The translations under genes and the position numbers were made by a program. From assembly GCA_040877935.1 (NCBI GenBank), contig JBBDNB010000023.1, forward strand, positions 1 through 64,000: DNA of 64,000 nucleotides, written 5' to 3'. The notes under the pieces were generated by a model. The model worked only from the letters and a program-made list of their open reading frames with translations, made no database searches and was not told the origin of the DNA. Below are positions 53,426-60,959 of the stretch, one piece after another (within the stretch, counting starts at the first letter, position 1; the number at the start of each line of letters is the position of its first letter). The stretch is from Chitinophagales bacterium (lineage in GTDB: Bacteria > Bacteroidota > Bacteroidia > Chitinophagales > CAIOSU01).

Positions 53426-53472
53426 AACGGTCAGACGGCCTTTTGCAGCTATTTAGTAGCCGTCAGACCGTT
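53426..53472. repeat. GTCAGAC palindromic element, short form (copy 3)
   Basis: Arms AACGGTCAGACGGC (53426-53439) and GCCGTCAGACCGTT (53459-53472) pair with the same single A-A mismatch as the other copies. The loop contains TGCAGCTATTTA, as in the copy at 20758. It lies between the two acyl-CoA dehydrogenase genes, 106 bases upstream of copy 2 and 12 bases after the stop of copy 1, so it could end the upstream transcript. Confidence 0.75.
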
Positions 53473-53484
53473 ATTTGTAACTAA

Positions 53485-55281
53485 CTAAAATGCGTATTTG
53501 TTTGCGTCAATCAATTTTGCCGCGACTCTTCTTCTGGCAGCAATGGTATTGAAAGGCTCAATTTTGGTAAATCTTTTCAATCCCATCAACATCATGCGTA
53601 GTTCATCGCCTTCGGCAAATCCAACAATGGCATGTTTTCCAGATATATTCATTTGCTCCAATGCATCTGATACATAGGTTTTGGTCATGTCCACATAAAT
53701 GGCACAATCCTCTACACCTCTTGAAGCAATCAATTTTTCAGTCCTAAGAATGGCAGATTCAGCCGTGAAGATTTGCATCAAAACATCCGAAGTGTTCATC
53801 AGGATTTCCTGTTGCTTATCCAGCTTGTTCATGAATTTTTGTACAGCAGCACCGGCCACCATCAAAAATGCTTTTTTGGCATTTTTCAATGCTTTGCGCT
53901 CATTGGCAAATACACTGTCATCATCCTCTCCGCCAAAATCTGGCACTGACATCAATTCTTTTTGTACGGCCATTGCGGGAGACATCAAGTCTAATTCGCC
54001 TTTCATGGCTTTTTTCACCAACATGCCAACGGACAAAAGTCGGTTGATTTCGTTGGTTCCCTCAAATATTCTGTTGATCCTGGAATCACGGTAGGCACGA
54101 GCAGCAGGTGCTTCTTCTGAAAAGCCCATTCCGCCATATACCTGAACTGTTTCATCCACAACATAATCCAATGCTTCAGAGCCGAGCACTTTCAACATCG
54201 CACATTCAATACTGTATTCTTCGGCAGCTATCAACTTGGCCTCAACAGGATCTTTCCCATCTTCTACCAAATTTTCGATCATATCATTGATCAAACCTGA
54301 AGTGCGGTAAGTAGCAGATTCCACTGCATAAATTTTAATGGCCATTTCTGCCAATTTGTGCTGAATGGCACCAAAACTTGAAATAGCTGTGCCAAACTGC
54401 TCTCTTTCATTGGAATAGTTAATGGCCTTGGTAGCAGCAGCTTTTGCACCGCCCAATACCATTGCACACAATTTATAACGGCCAATATTCAATACGTTAA
54501 ACGCAATTTTATGTCCTTTGCCAATTTCTCCCAATACATTATCAGCAGGAACTTCCACGCCTTCAAAAAACACCTGGCGGGTAGAAGAACCCTTGATACC
54601 CATTTTGTCTTCCTCGGCACCGAGCTTGATATTTTCAGCATCGGCATCTACAATAAAACCTGTGAATTTTTCTCCATCAATTTTTGCAAATACTATAAAA
54701 ACATCTGCAAAGCCACTATTGGTGATCCACATTTTATTTCCCGTGATGGTATAATGTTTTCCATCGTCAGAAAGTATAGCTTTGGTTTTGGCAGCCAATG
54801 CATCAGACCCTGAACCTGGCTCGGTCAAACAGTAAGCAGCTTTTTTTACACCTGAAGCCAAATCCGGCAAATATTTTTGCTTTTGCTCTTCTGTTCCAAA
54901 ATATAAAATGGGCAAGGTGCCAATTCCAGTATGGGCAGCCACGGCTACACCAAAAGAATGACTTTTTCCAATTTCCTCGGCCAATACGGAATCGGTATTG
55001 AAATCTACTCCAAGACCACCGTATTCTTCTGGAATTCCTGCTCCGAGCAATCCGAGTTCCCCGGCTTCATTCAAAAGACTAACGACTTTATCGTGATCGC
55101 CTTTGTCAATTTCAGGAACGAAAGGCCAAACTTTTTTCTCTACAAAATCGCTGGCCGTTTGTCCAAACATTTGTTGTTCTTCCGTAAGGTCCTCGCGAAT
55201 GAAAATTGAGTTTGCTTCTGTTTCGGCAATGACAAATTCACCGCCTTTTAGTACTTTTTTCTTTTCTGCTACAGCACTCAT
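53485..55281 (-). CDS. Acyl-CoA dehydrogenase (FadE-like), copy 1
   Basis: This 598-residue enzyme is a close paralogue of the one at 51520: YCLTEPGSGSDALAAKTKAI, WITNSGFADVFIVFAKID, and the catalytic Glu in RIFEGTNEINRLL. It has the same extended C-terminal domain. Both copies are complete with intact active sites, so two chain-length or condition-specific enzymes are likely. It lies downstream of the thiolase gene but is separated from it by a terminator and a palindromic repeat, so it has its own promoter or receives read-through. Confidence 0.93.
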   Translation of the reverse strand: MSAVAEKKKVLKGGEFVIAETEANSIFIREDLTEEQQMFGQTASDFVEKKVWPFVPEIDKGDHDKVVSLLNEAGELGLLGAGIPEEYGGLGVDFNTDSVLAEEIGKSHSFGVAVAAHTGIGTLPILYFGTEEQKQKYLPDLASGVKKAAYCLTEPGSGSDALAAKTKAILSDDGKHYTITGNKMWITNSGFADVFIVFAKIDGEKFTGFIVDADAENIKLGAEEDKMGIKGSSTRQVFFEGVEVPADNVLGEIGKGHKIAFNVLNIGRYKLCAMVLGGAKAAATKAINYSNEREQFGTAISSFGAIQHKLAEMAIKIYAVESATYRTSGLINDMIENLVEDGKDPVEAKLIAAEEYSIECAMLKVLGSEALDYVVDETVQVYGGMGFSEEAPAARAYRDSRINRIFEGTNEINRLLSVGMLVKKAMKGELDLMSPAMAVQKELMSVPDFGGEDDDSVFANERKALKNAKKAFLMVAGAAVQKFMNKLDKQQEILMNTSDVLMQIFTAESAILRTEKLIASRGVEDCAIYVDMTKTYVSDALEQMNISGKHAIVGFAEGDELRMMLMGLKRFTKIEPFNTIAARRRVAAKLIDANKYAF

Positions 55282-55357
55282 TTTTATTTGTTTATTGGGT
55301 TATTTAGATATTTGTTTGTTGAATTAAGGTTTTACTAATCTTGAGCCTTCTTTGAAA

Positions 55358-55438
55358 AGCGGTCAGACGACCTGCTTATTGAGTTTCCAAAGTGTGAATA
55401 ATTTGACAGATACCTATTTGAAAATTCGTCAGACCGCT
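55358..55438. repeat. GTCAGAC palindromic element, long form (copy 4)
   Basis: Arms AGCGGTCAGACGA (55358-55370) and TCGTCAGACCGCT (55426-55438) pair with the shared single A-A mismatch. The interior is 55 bases and does not match the short copies. Arm ends and total length (81 bases) agree with the copy at 10287 (82 bases). Confidence 0.72.
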
Positions 55439-55447
55439 GTGGTTCAT

Positions 55448-55484
55448 AAAAGGGCAGGTTCCGATAGAACCTGCCCTTTTTATT
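55448..55484 (-). terminator. Terminator after the thiolase gene
   Basis: AAAAGGGCAGGTT pairs with AACCTGCCCTTTT over a seven-base loop, flanked by A and T runs. It lies five bases after the thiolase stop. Confidence 0.9.
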
Positions 55485-55488
55485 ATAA

Positions 55489-56664
55489 TTAACTCAATCG
55501 CTCGTAAATTCCAGCAATTCCCTGGCCACCACCAATACAGGCTGTAACCATTCCGTATTTCTGGTTTCTTCTTCTCATTTCATTAATCAACTGAACTGTG
55601 AGTTTTGTTCCTGAACATCCCAGTGGGTGTCCAAGAGCAATGGCTCCTCCATTTACATTGATGATATCGGGATTCAATCCAGCTTCACGAATTACAGCCA
55701 AAGACTGTGCAGCAAAAGCTTCATTTAGCTCAATTTGCTCAATGTCGTTCAATTTCATTCCAGCTTGTTTCAAAGCTTTTGGAATGGCTTTTACCGGGCC
55801 CATTCCCATAATGCTTGGATCTAATCCAGCAGTAGCGGTAGTTACCATTCTTGCAACTGGCTCTAGGTTCAATTCTTTCACCATTTTTTCTGACATCACC
55901 AATACAAAAGAGGCTCCATCAGAAGTTTGGGAAGAGTTACCGGCAGTTACCGATCCGCCCAAAGAGAATGCAGGGCGCAATTTACCCAATACCTCTTTTG
56001 AAGTATCCGCTCTTGGCCCTTCATCGGTATCCACTGTATATTTTCTTGTTTTGCGCTTGTTGCCTTCCAAATAAGTTTCCTCAACTTCTACCGGAACGAT
56101 TTCGTCTTTGAATTTCCCTTCCTTAATAGCAGCAATTGCTTTTTGATGAGAATTGTAGGCGAAATCATCCTGATCTTCTCTTGAAACTTTATATTCCTGG
56201 GAAATTTTCTCAGCCGTATGGCCCATTCCCAAATAATATTCGGGGTAATCTTTGGCTATTTCATAATTGGGTACGGTTTTGTATCCTACGGTTGGCACCA
56301 AAGACATGGATTCTGTTCCCCCGGCAATGATACATTCCGCCATTCCAGATTGGATTTTAGCAGTTGCCATAGCAATGGTTTCTACGCCCGAACCACAGTA
56401 GCGATTCACGGTAACACCTCCTACGCCAAGCGGAAGTGCTCTTACAGCAACCCAACGGGCCATCTGCAAACCTTGCTCCGCTTCGGGAACGGCATTTCCA
56501 ACAATTAAATCATCAATTCTTTCAGGATCCAACTCTGGAACTTGAGCAGTAAGATGCTTGATAACATCTACGGCCAAATCAACCGGAGTAACAAATCTGA
56601 AGCCGCCTTTTTTGGCTTTGCCAACGGCTGTTCTGTATCCTTTTACTATATATGCATGTGACAT
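55489..56664 (-). CDS. fadA: Acetyl-CoA C-acyltransferase (3-ketoacyl-CoA thiolase)
   Basis: This 391-residue thiolase performs the last beta-oxidation step, splitting 3-ketoacyl-CoA with CoA into acetyl-CoA and a shortened acyl-CoA. The nucleophile Cys90 (VNRYCGSGVET), His346 (LGHPLGCSG) and Cys376 (TACIGGGQG) are all present. It lies 26 bases after the fadN-type gene on the same strand and is surely cotranscribed with it; a strong hairpin follows its stop. Confidence 0.94.
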   Translation of the reverse strand: MSHAYIVKGYRTAVGKAKKGGFRFVTPVDLAVDVIKHLTAQVPELDPERIDDLIVGNAVPEAEQGLQMARWVAVRALPLGVGGVTVNRYCGSGVETIAMATAKIQSGMAECIIAGGTESMSLVPTVGYKTVPNYEIAKDYPEYYLGMGHTAEKISQEYKVSREDQDDFAYNSHQKAIAAIKEGKFKDEIVPVEVEETYLEGNKRKTRKYTVDTDEGPRADTSKEVLGKLRPAFSLGGSVTAGNSSQTSDGASFVLVMSEKMVKELNLEPVARMVTTATAGLDPSIMGMGPVKAIPKALKQAGMKLNDIEQIELNEAFAAQSLAVIREAGLNPDIINVNGGAIALGHPLGCSGTKLTVQLINEMRRRNQKYGMVTACIGGGQGIAGIYERLS

Positions 56665-56690
56665 GATTCTATCTTTTTTAAGTTTTTAAA

Positions 56691-59117
56691 TTAGTTTCTC
56701 AATGGTTTGCCTGTTTTCAAAATACTTTGAACACGCTCCAAAGTCTTTTTCTCACCCAGCAATGACAAGAAAGCTTCCCTTTCCAAATCAAGCAAGTAAG
56801 TTTCTGAAACTTTGGTAGCTGCTGACAAATCTCCACCACTCATTACAAAAGCAATTTTATTTGCAATCTTCATATCGTGGGCAGATGCGTATTTTCCAAA
56901 ATGGAAACCATAAGAGCCGGAGTAAAGTGGGCCTAAAGCCGTTTTACCATGAACTTTAATATCCGTTCTTTCAATCGGACGGGTATAGCCCAATTCAAAT
57001 AGGCGGATCACCTCATTTTTGGCTTCTTTGATCACTCGGTCGCTGTTCACAACAATCAAATCCTCTTTTCTAAGGATGTCCATGTTTTTGGCCTCATAAG
57101 CTGAAGTTGCCACTTTGGCCGTAGCGATATTGATGAATTTTTCTTGCAAGCGATTCAACTCTACATCGCCACTTCTATATGTATCAGAAGCGCGCAAAGT
57201 AAATTCTTTGGTACCACCTCCGGCAGGAATTAGTCCCACACCAACTTCTACCAAACCAATATAGGTTTCAGCAGAAGCAACCACTTTATCTGAATGCATG
57301 GTCAGCTCGCAACCGCCACCCAAAGTCATTCCATGAGGACAAGCCACTACCGGTATATCTGAGTAACGTACACGCATAATGGTATTCTGGAACCTGCGAA
57401 TGGCGAATTCCAATTCATCGAATTCCTGCTCAATGGCAAACATGAAAATCATGGCCAAATTCGCTCCAGCAGAAAAGTTAGAGCCATCATTACCCAATAC
57501 AAGGCCTTTCCAACCTTCATTTTCTGCAATATCTATGGTTTTGTTGATGCCTTCCAAAACTTCACCTCCCAGTGAATTCATTTTGGTATGGAATTCCAGG
57601 TTCAGCACGCCATCGCCCAAATCGTGCAATGTAGCTCCCGAGTTGCTCCAAACTGGTTTTTGACCTCTGAGGTTGTCCAATTTGATAAATGCCTCTTGGC
57701 CGGGAATGGCTTTGTAAGATTTAGATTCCTGATCGTAATATTTTTTCACACCATCCACTACTTTATAGAAAGAAGTGTTTCCGCTTTCCAGCATTTCCTC
57801 TACCCATTTGGCAGGTGCTTTACCGGCTTCTTTCATGGCTTTTACGGTGCGTTCAACGCCCAATACATCCCAGATTTCGTAAGGGCCTAATTCCCATCCA
57901 AAACCAGCACGCAATGCATCATCTACTTTGTAAAGCTCATCTGCAATTTCAGGCACACGGTTAGATGCGTAAGCGAAAAGCATTTGCGAAAGCTTGTTCA
58001 TAAATTCTGCCGCTTTGTCTTTTCCGGCATGTAGCGCTTTCAATCTTTCTTTCAATCCGTCCAAAGCCTTTGCTGTTTCTAGCGTTGCAAATTTTGCTCT
58101 TTGTTTGGGACGGTATTCCAATGTATTTAAATCAAGCGTAAGAATTTCTTTCTTGCCATCTGCATCTTTGGTTTTCTTGTAAAATCCTTGTCCGGATTTG
58201 TCGCCCAACCATTTGTTCTCAACCAATTTGTCAACGAAATCAGGAATTTTAAACAAATCCCTTGATTCATCTTCCGTGCAATCGTTGTAGGCATTGTTGG
58301 CCACTTTTACCAAAGTATCGATACCAACTACATCGGCAGTTCTGAAAGTAGCCGATTTCGGACGACCTGAAACTGGACCGGTCAATGCATCCACTTCCTC
58401 AATGGTCATGTCCATTTCTTTCATTACATGGAAAATGGCCATAATGGAGAAAACACCAATTCTGTTGGCAATAAAAGCGGGAGTGTCTTTACAAAGCACT
58501 GTGGTTTTGCCCAAATGCTTGCTTCCGTATTCCATAGAGAAATCCACAACTTCGGGAGCCGTTTCTGGCGTAGGAATGATTTCCAATAATTTCAAATAGC
58601 GTGGCGGATTGAAGAAGTGCCAGCCCAAAAAGTGTGTTTTGAAATCATCGCTTCTGTCTTCCAACATAGAATTGATTGGAATTCCAGAAGTATTGGAAGC
58701 TACGATAGAGCCTTTTTTTCTGTATTGATCAACCTGTGTAAAAACCTTCTTTTTAATATCCAGATTTTCAACCACTGCTTCCAGGATCAAATCTGCTTCT
58801 CCGATTTTCTCGAAATCATCCTCAAAGTTTCCAGTTTCTATTCTGCTGGCGAATGCCTTGTCATAAATAGCAGAGGGATTAGATTTTAAGGTAGAAGCCA
58901 ATGCTCCATCCACAATGCTGTTTCTTGCTTTTTTGTCCGATTTTTTATCCTCTGGCAAATCTCTTGGCACGATATCCAAAAGCAGTGCTTCCACACCGAT
59001 GTTTGCAAAATGACAGGCAATTCTTGAGCCCATCACGCCCGAACCAAGCACTGCAACTTTTCTAAGTTTGCGCGCTGAGGCTTTTAGGACTTTTGTTTTT
59101 TCTGTTACTGTTTCCAT
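56691..59117 (-). CDS. Bifunctional 3-hydroxyacyl-CoA dehydrogenase / enoyl-CoA hydratase (FadN-type)
   Basis: This 808-residue enzyme joins an N-terminal 3-hydroxyacyl-CoA dehydrogenase (NAD motif VAVLGSGVMGSRIACHFA, 21-38; C-terminal dehydrogenase helices about 205-400) to a C-terminal enoyl-CoA hydratase (about 490-720, with SNFSAGANLAMIFM and PHGMTLGGGCELTMHSD oxyanion segments). This order is the reverse of E. coli FadB and is that of Bacillus FadN. It performs the two middle steps of beta-oxidation. Its promoter region holds a 13-base site also found before the TetR gene, so it is probably repressed by that regulator. Confidence 0.92.
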   Translation of the reverse strand: METVTEKTKVLKASARKLRKVAVLGSGVMGSRIACHFANIGVEALLLDIVPRDLPEDKKSDKKARNSIVDGALASTLKSNPSAIYDKAFASRIETGNFEDDFEKIGEADLILEAVVENLDIKKKVFTQVDQYRKKGSIVASNTSGIPINSMLEDRSDDFKTHFLGWHFFNPPRYLKLLEIIPTPETAPEVVDFSMEYGSKHLGKTTVLCKDTPAFIANRIGVFSIMAIFHVMKEMDMTIEEVDALTGPVSGRPKSATFRTADVVGIDTLVKVANNAYNDCTEDESRDLFKIPDFVDKLVENKWLGDKSGQGFYKKTKDADGKKEILTLDLNTLEYRPKQRAKFATLETAKALDGLKERLKALHAGKDKAAEFMNKLSQMLFAYASNRVPEIADELYKVDDALRAGFGWELGPYEIWDVLGVERTVKAMKEAGKAPAKWVEEMLESGNTSFYKVVDGVKKYYDQESKSYKAIPGQEAFIKLDNLRGQKPVWSNSGATLHDLGDGVLNLEFHTKMNSLGGEVLEGINKTIDIAENEGWKGLVLGNDGSNFSAGANLAMIFMFAIEQEFDELEFAIRRFQNTIMRVRYSDIPVVACPHGMTLGGGCELTMHSDKVVASAETYIGLVEVGVGLIPAGGGTKEFTLRASDTYRSGDVELNRLQEKFINIATAKVATSAYEAKNMDILRKEDLIVVNSDRVIKEAKNEVIRLFELGYTRPIERTDIKVHGKTALGPLYSGSYGFHFGKYASAHDMKIANKIAFVMSGGDLSAATKVSETYLLDLEREAFLSLLGEKKTLERVQSILKTGKPLRN

Positions 59118-59150
59118 ATTTTGAATCGATTTTTAATTTTTAAAGGGTCT

Positions 59151-59191
59151 CTAATTTACACATAATAATGCTTTATACCAAACGATTGTTT
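59151..59191 (-). promoter_or_regulatory. fadN promoter with TetR-type operator
   Basis: A near-consensus -7 box (TAAATTAG on the minus strand, 59151-59158) lies 33 bases before the fadN ATG. Twenty bases further upstream, the -33 TTTG overlaps the sequence CAAACGATTGTTT (59179-59191), which has CAAAC/GTTT(G) arms around GATT. The identical 13-mer and -7 box occur in front of the tetR gene. Confidence 0.65.
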
Positions 59192-59198
59192 TATAACG

Positions 59199-59756
59199 CT
59201 ATCTTATCCTTCTCAGTACGCGATGAAATGTATCGTACAAAAACCGGGGTTCATTGTAAATCCGCATCATCATCACTGCGCCTTCAATTTCTGAAACGCA
59301 TTGCTCGGCTACCTCTCTGGCTCTTTCTTCTGAATATTTATGTAAAAATGCCTGGGTCAGCGCAGCGATCCAATCGTCAAAAAACAATTTGATCAGTTGT
59401 GAAAATTCCGGAATCAAGCGGGCTGTCTCTACGCCAATATTGCCCATAACCTGTCCTCTTTCATTGTCGATCAGCCATCTTTGGGTGGCTTTTCCCATAT
59501 TGTAGAGCTTGTCTTCGCCCGACAAACCCTCCTCGTAAGCATAGAAAAACACTTCTTTGTTGAAATAGTGGTGTACTTGTTTCAGTACGGCTTTCATCAA
59601 GTCTTCTTTGCTGGGATAATAGTGGTACATGCTGCCTTTCAATATGCCGCAGGCTTCTGCAATGTCTGCCATAGTAGCATTGTAGTAGCTTTTTTCACTG
59701 AATATTTTCAATGCCTGGTTTAAAATAAATTCCCTACTGATTTTCTTTTTGGGCAT
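59199..59756 (-). CDS. TetR/AcrR family regulator (FadR-like)
   Basis: This 185-residue protein has the N-terminal TetR helix-turn-helix (about 25-60, ATMADIAEACGILKGSMYHY) and a helical C-terminal ligand-binding domain. Its neighbours suggest it senses a fatty acyl-CoA and represses beta-oxidation genes, like FadR of Bacillus, which is also a TetR protein next to an acyl-CoA ligase gene. The 13-base site CAAACGATTGTTT appears both in its own promoter and in front of the fadN gene that follows it. It is the likely binding site. Confidence 0.88.
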   Translation of the reverse strand: MPKKKISREFILNQALKIFSEKSYYNATMADIAEACGILKGSMYHYYPSKEDLMKAVLKQVHHYFNKEVFFYAYEEGLSGEDKLYNMGKATQRWLIDNERGQVMGNIGVETARLIPEFSQLIKLFFDDWIAALTQAFLHKYSEERAREVAEQCVSEIEGAVMMMRIYNEPRFLYDTFHRVLRRIR

Positions 59757-59777
59757 ATATTCTTTCTGCTTTAAAGG

Positions 59778-59819
59778 CTAATTTACTAAAATTCTCGTTA
59801 TCAAACGATTGTTTGGTAA
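59778..59819 (-). promoter_or_regulatory. tetR promoter with operator
   Basis: TAAATTAG (minus strand, 59778-59785) is the presumed -7 box. The palindrome TTATCAAAC-GATT-GTTTGGTAA (59798-59819) overlaps the -33 region and contains the same CAAACGATTGTTT as the site before fadN. Confidence 0.65.
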
Positions 59820-59881
59820 AAGTGTTTTGTTTGGCTTAAGGAAATAATGGAAGTGGGATTTGTTTTGAGAGGCTTAGATAT

Positions 59882-60844
59882 CTATTTCAACCCCGTAATT
59901 TCCTGTGCAATTTGAACTGCATGATCCCTGCCATTTTCTATAAAAACGGATTCTGTTTTCTTCCCCGCTATAATGGTGCCGCATAGGTAGAGCTTAGGCA
60001 CATTGGTTTCAAAAGTATTTTTATCAAATTTCGGGACTAGGGTTTCTGGATTTACTTCAACACCTGCATTGGTCAAAGGTGCTGTTTCTGGCAAATAGCC
60101 AATTAAGCTAAATACAAAATCAGCAGGAATAGAAGAACCTGTATTGGATTTTGTGTTTTTGACCATCACTTTATTGGGCTCAATTTTTTCTACCACCGTA
60201 TTGAAGTGGACTTTGATTTTTCCTTCCTTGATCCTGTTCTTAATATCTGGGACCAACCAATACTTAGCCGTGGGCTTAAATTCCGGTTTTCTGACAATCA
60301 TGTGTACTTCCACATTGTGCCGATACAGTTCCAAAGCTGCTTCTATGGCTGAATTGGCACCACCAATGATGGCAACTTTAGAAAAGGAATATTTATAGGG
60401 TTCATCGTAATAAGAGCTTACGTGGGGCAAAATTTCACCCTCAATATTGAGTTTTCTAGCTTGCTGAAAATAACCAGTGGCAATGATCAAATGTCTTGAT
60501 TTATATGTTGCATGGCTTGTTTTCACTATGAATTCTTGTCCTTCCTTTTTATAGGAAATCACTTCCGTAAACAACTTAAAGCGCAAATTAAAATACGCTG
60601 CCGCTTTGCGGTAATATTGCAAGGCTTCGGTTCTGTCGGCTTTCACGTTTGAGGTTGGGAAAGGAAGTCCACCAATTTCAATATTATCGGCAGTGGAGAA
60701 AAAGCGCATACGCCTGGGGTAATTTCTTATTGAATTCGTTAAGCTGCCTTTCTCCAAAATCAAGGCATCTATGCCCCTTTTTTTCAGTTCAATAGCTACG
60801 GCCAAACCGCATGGTCCTGCTCCAATTATTATTACTTGTTCCAT
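59882..60844 (-). CDS. YpdA-like FAD/NAD(P) disulfide reductase
   Basis: This 320-residue flavoprotein matches YpdA, reported to reduce bacillithiol disulfide with NADPH. FAD motif GAGPCGLAVAIELKKRG (8-24), RNYPRRMRFFSTADNIEIGG (about 41-60) and the second nucleotide motif AIIGGANSAIEAALELY (about 157-173) are clear, and the C-terminus NGRDHAVQIAQEI is typical. It sits between the TetR gene and the acyl-CoA ligase gene. A redox role is likely, but a link with fatty acids is only positional. Confidence 0.88.
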   Translation of the reverse strand: MEQVIIIGAGPCGLAVAIELKKRGIDALILEKGSLTNSIRNYPRRMRFFSTADNIEIGGLPFPTSNVKADRTEALQYYRKAAAYFNLRFKLFTEVISYKKEGQEFIVKTSHATYKSRHLIIATGYFQQARKLNIEGEILPHVSSYYDEPYKYSFSKVAIIGGANSAIEAALELYRHNVEVHMIVRKPEFKPTAKYWLVPDIKNRIKEGKIKVHFNTVVEKIEPNKVMVKNTKSNTGSSIPADFVFSLIGYLPETAPLTNAGVEVNPETLVPKFDKNTFETNVPKLYLCGTIIAGKKTESVFIENGRDHAVQIAQEITGLK

Positions 60845-60907
60845 AGGGAAAATTATTCGCAGATAATAAGCCTTTGTTTGTGATTTTGTTTAGCGCTGAC
60901 TAAAATA

Positions 60908-60944
60908 AAAAAGCGCAAAACCGGATATCAGTTTTGCGCTTAAA
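60908..60944 (-). terminator. Terminator after the acyl-CoA ligase gene
   Basis: AAGCGCAAAAC pairs with GTTTTGCGCTT over a nine-base loop. A T-run follows on the minus strand (plus-strand A-run on the left), so it ends the transcript from 60960. Confidence 0.88.
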
Positions 60945-60959
60945 AAATTCGCTAATGAA

